Shown here one piece after another: positions 61,475 to 64,000 of a stretch of DNA of 64,000 nt. The position numbers and the translations under genes were made by a program. Location of the stretch: assembly GCA_964017145.1 (NCBI GenBank), contig OZ024852.1:1613945-1677944 (forward strand), written 5' to 3'. Position 1 is the stretch's first letter, and each line of letters opens with the position of its first letter. A model generated the notes under the pieces. It made no database searches, was not told the DNA's origin, and saw nothing but the letters and a program-made list of their open reading frames with translations. The DNA comes from Agrocybe praecox (Eukaryota > Basidiomycota > Agaricomycetes > Agaricales > Agrocybaceae).

Positions 61475-61543
61475 ACACGGCGGGAAAGCTGCTAACCACC
61501 AGTGGCTGGCATCTTCCACTGGTCAGCAGCTTTCCCGCCGTGT
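61475..61543. repeat. Near-perfect hairpin insertion in the gene 2 promoter
   Basis: A 19-bp perfect inverted repeat (61475-61493 with 61525-61543: ACACGGCGGGAAAGCTGCT) encloses a second CCAGTGG/CCACTGG pair and a 10-nt loop. The matching site in the gene 1 promoter (aaaaactt/cagtatga) lacks it entirely. Confidence 0.92.
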
Positions 61544-61562
61544 CAGCATGAAAAACTTTCAC

Positions 61563-61569
61563 TATAAAA
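61563..61569 (+). promoter_or_regulatory. TATA box of secreted-protein gene 2
   Basis: TATAAAA, 126 nt before the ATG; the hairpin ends only 19 bp upstream of it. Confidence 0.7.
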
Positions 61570-61688
61570 CGAGACACTGCGCTCAAGCAAAAAATAACAA
61601 ACCATCTGGTTTATTGCCTTCAATTATCTCTCTCTTCCTCACAAGGACCTGATTTACACATTCTTTCATATACTTCAATTTCTCAACA

Positions 61689-62243
61689 ATGCCATTCGTT
61701 AATACCTTTACCGCCCTCTTTGTATCCTCCTCAATCGTATTTAGCTGCGTAGCATCCTTGAGCATCCCCATCATCGGGACCGTTGACCTCGTCAAAGACA
61801 AGGCACAATACCAAGCATGCAAAGCTGCTGACCCTAAAACTACGGTTAGTTTCCTCCCCTTCATTCTGATTGTAAGACAATTTCTCAACTGTAATATGCA
61901 CTCCGTCTATGCCAGTTCGCGGCCATTCGCTATGGTCAGGGTCCTCCTGAAACTGTTGTATACAACCAATGCGTCCCATGGCGCAAAGAAGGAGCAATCA
62001 TAGCTAATGCGGTATTCTGTCAGCCAGCCACCTGCTTCGTATTTGCGTGAGTTGTACTTCTTTCTTTTCAAGGACACGTCTTATTTCATGTACCGTAGGG
62101 ATAAGAATTGCACTCTCGGACCCAGCATTCCTATACCTGTCATGGTTCCCATTCCCATCGACTTCCTCAACGCAGCAGACTCTGTCGAGTTGCTTGGCCA
62201 AAGCGCGTATTGCTCCCCGAACACGCTTCCTCGCATCCTCTGA
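61689..62243 (+). CDS. Small secreted six-cysteine protein, gene 2
   Basis: Near-identical duplicate of gene 1 with the same two introns. Differences include Ser/Val changes in the signal peptide (SSSIVFSC), FAAIRYGQG for FTAIRYGEG, and VPIPIDFLNAADSVELL in the last exon. All six mature cysteines are kept and the frame is intact to the stop at 62241-62243, so it looks functional. It differs from gene 1 chiefly in its promoter, which carries the hairpin. Confidence 0.85.
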
Positions 62244-62996
62244 TACATGAAAAAAAGAAGACCAAACATTGGCTTCCGGTCGATTTCAAACTGTAATAAA
62301 TATATCGGCCGTCCGTTCCGTTTATCGTAATATAATCTTTGAAAAGCCTTACCAGCAGCTGACCCCTCAGTATACGAACCCAGTGACTTAGTCATGACAA
62401 TGGCGCTTATTTTCTTGAACTTCGTGCATAGTACATACATGGGCGCCAATCATTAATTCTATCGCCAATTTTACTATAAATGTAGACTTGGCCACTTAAA
62501 CATCTTAGCCAGACTGACTTCTCTCATTTTTCTTACCCGTGCACGTGCATATTATTTTATTGACCGGAGAATGAAGACTTCTAGTACATAGAATCGTACT
62601 AGTGGTGACTAGTGCATGTGCACTGACATGATTCCATCAGGATGATTGAAACTCAGAACGCCTACAACTTGACACGGAGTCTATTAATTATTTTATCCTG
62701 GTATACTGGCCATCCATATATTCGCTCATTATTCGCCTCTGAGGAATGCCTAACTATGTATAGTATTATTATCGTCTTCAGTTCACATACTATTGTTTAA
62801 TTTCGCTCTTATTGAAGCTGATCGATGATATCTGCAAGAGTCAATATATTTTAGAACCTTTTCCGAATTCATAATTCCCCTTGTCTATCAAAGTCGCTAA
62901 ACAGCAATTCAATCGAGAGTTACGAGTATAAAATAAAGCCCCATTTTTTGAGGAGCAAAACAGCGAACCCTCTGGTTTCTTCCTGGCACCGCATTA
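62244..62996. promoter_or_regulatory. Intergenic and promoter of secreted-protein gene 3
   Basis: First part is the duplicated 3' flank, the rest unique. A TATAAAATAA box at 62927 lies 70 nt before the ATG. No ORF is supported. Confidence 0.55.
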
Positions 62997-63555
62997 ATGG
63001 CTTTCATCACCAAGCTAACCAGTGCTCTCGTTGTGGCGATTGCCTTCACCTGTGCTGCATCCGTGGCTATTCCTGACGGCATTGAAAACGTCAACCTCGA
63101 TACCAGCGCGCAATCCGAAATCTGTAAAACTGCAGGTCCCGACATTGTACGCCCCTTTTCCTCTTCCTTTATCGTTATTTTGGTTAACGAGTTAACAAAT
63201 TTTAGGCTGGCGTTGTCCGCTATGGGAACGAGGCACCTAAAGCCTTTCAATTTGGCGAATGTGTACCGGCTATGGAAGGTCATACGCTCGCTGACGGTTT
63301 ATATTTTTGCCAGCCAGCTGCATGCTACACTTTTTCGTAAGTCACACATACACGTTGTAATCTTTATATCATATATTTTAGAGACAACCACGCTCATCTT
63401 TTGTTCTTTGCATCTCGTACTACAGGGACAGCAAGTGTAAAAACAAATCCCTTGATGGTCTTCCATACCCCATACCAATAAGATCTTTATACGTTCCCAA
63501 CGCATTAGATTTTGCTCAATTAATCGCTGAGAGCACGAGCTGCAATAGGCTTTGA
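62997..63555 (+). CDS. Small secreted six-cysteine protein, gene 3 (divergent paralogue)
   Basis: Same three-exon plan and intron phases as genes 1 and 2 but diverged sequence. Signal peptide MAFITKLTSALVVAIAFTC is followed by NLDTSAQSEICKTAGPDI, then AGVVRYGNEAPKAFQFGECV, YFCQPAACYTF, and DSKCKNKSLDGLPYPIPI, NALDFAQLIAESTSCNRL. The six cysteine positions match (ICK, ECV, FCQ, ACY, KCK, SCN), as do VRYG, CQPA and the xPIPI and LDFxxL blocks. It defines the family core. Function unknown. Confidence 0.82.
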
Positions 63556-64000
63556 CCAGCGAACAAAAACCAAGTAGTTTCTTATGACTGCTGCTTGCAG
63601 CAAGTTCAAGTTTCAACGTACTTAGTTAACTTAGAGCATTGCTGTAATTACTGGTAACCTGACAGGTGACCAATAGAGTTGCTTTTGCCAGCACTGAAAG
63701 ATTTGAAGTGGATGAATAAATTGATGCCGCACATGCCGCACTCGTCGGTCGCAGTTGGCATCAAAAAAAATTGAAACCCCGAATTAGACATAACGACCTT
63801 GACGTTCAAAGAGCAGCCCACTGCAATGAATGACTTTGAGGGATGTAAGACCTGACCTGGACTATCAGTCTCTTACTATCCATGATTACCTGTGGCATAT
63901 CCGTAATATCTTTAAACTGTCCATCACGGCCCATTCATTCTATCTGGATTCTGCGCTGAGGTTTAGGGAACCAGCACTCTCACCGTGTTTTGACAAATAT
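63556..64000. other. Right-edge sequence without supported gene
   Basis: 445 bp downstream of gene 3; no ORF with recognisable features. Confidence 0.4.

Larger units (their letters stand above)
61065..61688. promoter_or_regulatory. Intergenic and promoter of secreted-protein gene 2
   Basis: 3' flank of gene 1, then the duplicated promoter with the hairpin insertion (61474-61543) and TATA at 61563. No other gene. Confidence 0.6.
60275..62575. repeat. Tandem duplication of about 1.1 kb containing secreted-protein genes 1 and 2
   Basis: Unit 1 (about 60275-61375) and unit 2 (about 61376-62575) align throughout: promoter (tattctttatcctctggaac), TATA, all three exons, both introns and 3' flank (tataaatgtagacttgg). 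Differences are scattered substitutions, small indels and the 70-bp hairpin in unit 2. Junction edges are approximate. Confidence 0.9.

Overview
The window is nuclear DNA of a basidiomycete fungus, most likely an agaricomycete mushroom. Genes are dense and cut by many short (about 45-65 nt) introns. Conserved single-copy fungal proteins (TOR, Arp8, Rpt4, Sec1) are recognisable, and tRNA-Pro genes carry introns. Exon joins were worked out by eye from reading frame, splice signals and paralogue comparison, so single boundaries may be off.

Region 1 (1-16.1 kb) is the accessory and most unusual part. A truncated PB1-domain gene lies at the left edge. Then come two paralogous genes on the minus strand, each encoding a papain-like (viral-tegument/C76-type) protease-like N-terminus fused to a complete RING-IBR-RING ubiquitin ligase. 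They flank one giant plus-strand gene of about 2,300 codons. It encodes a VLIG/GBP-like large GTPase followed by a Cys/His-rich zinc-binding-like region and a C-terminal von Willebrand A domain with an intact MIDAS. The left ligase gene and the giant gene are divergent over 326 bp; the right one converges on it with 108 bp between stops. Large interferon-inducible GTPases work with ubiquitin in animal cell-autonomous immunity, so this three-gene block is my best candidate for an undescribed fungal defence or stress module. That role is inference from architecture and position only.

Region 2 (16.7-26.5 kb) holds a five-finger CCCH protein (ZC3H3-like), a Ser-rich hypothetical protein, a DnaJ/DnaJ-X co-chaperone, an M20 amidohydrolase and a DUF7330-like protein. 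Region 3 (27.1-41.8 kb) holds three intron-containing tRNA-Pro genes, the TOR kinase, the INO80 subunit Arp8 and a coiled-coil RING protein.

Region 4 (41.8-50.9 kb) is a Con7-like C2H2 transcription factor isolated between two gene-poor stretches of 3.9 and 3.6 kb. Region 5 (50.9-58.5 kb) holds an F-box/RCC1 protein, a fourth tRNA-Pro, the proteasome ATPase Rpt4 and the exocytosis SM protein Sec1. Region 6 (60.3-63.6 kb) holds three paralogous small secreted six-cysteine proteins. Two are products of a recent tandem duplication of about 1.1 kb, and one duplicate has gained a 70-bp hairpin insertion in its promoter.

Three introns in three different genes have GC-AG rather than GT-AG ends, all with the donor gcaagt.
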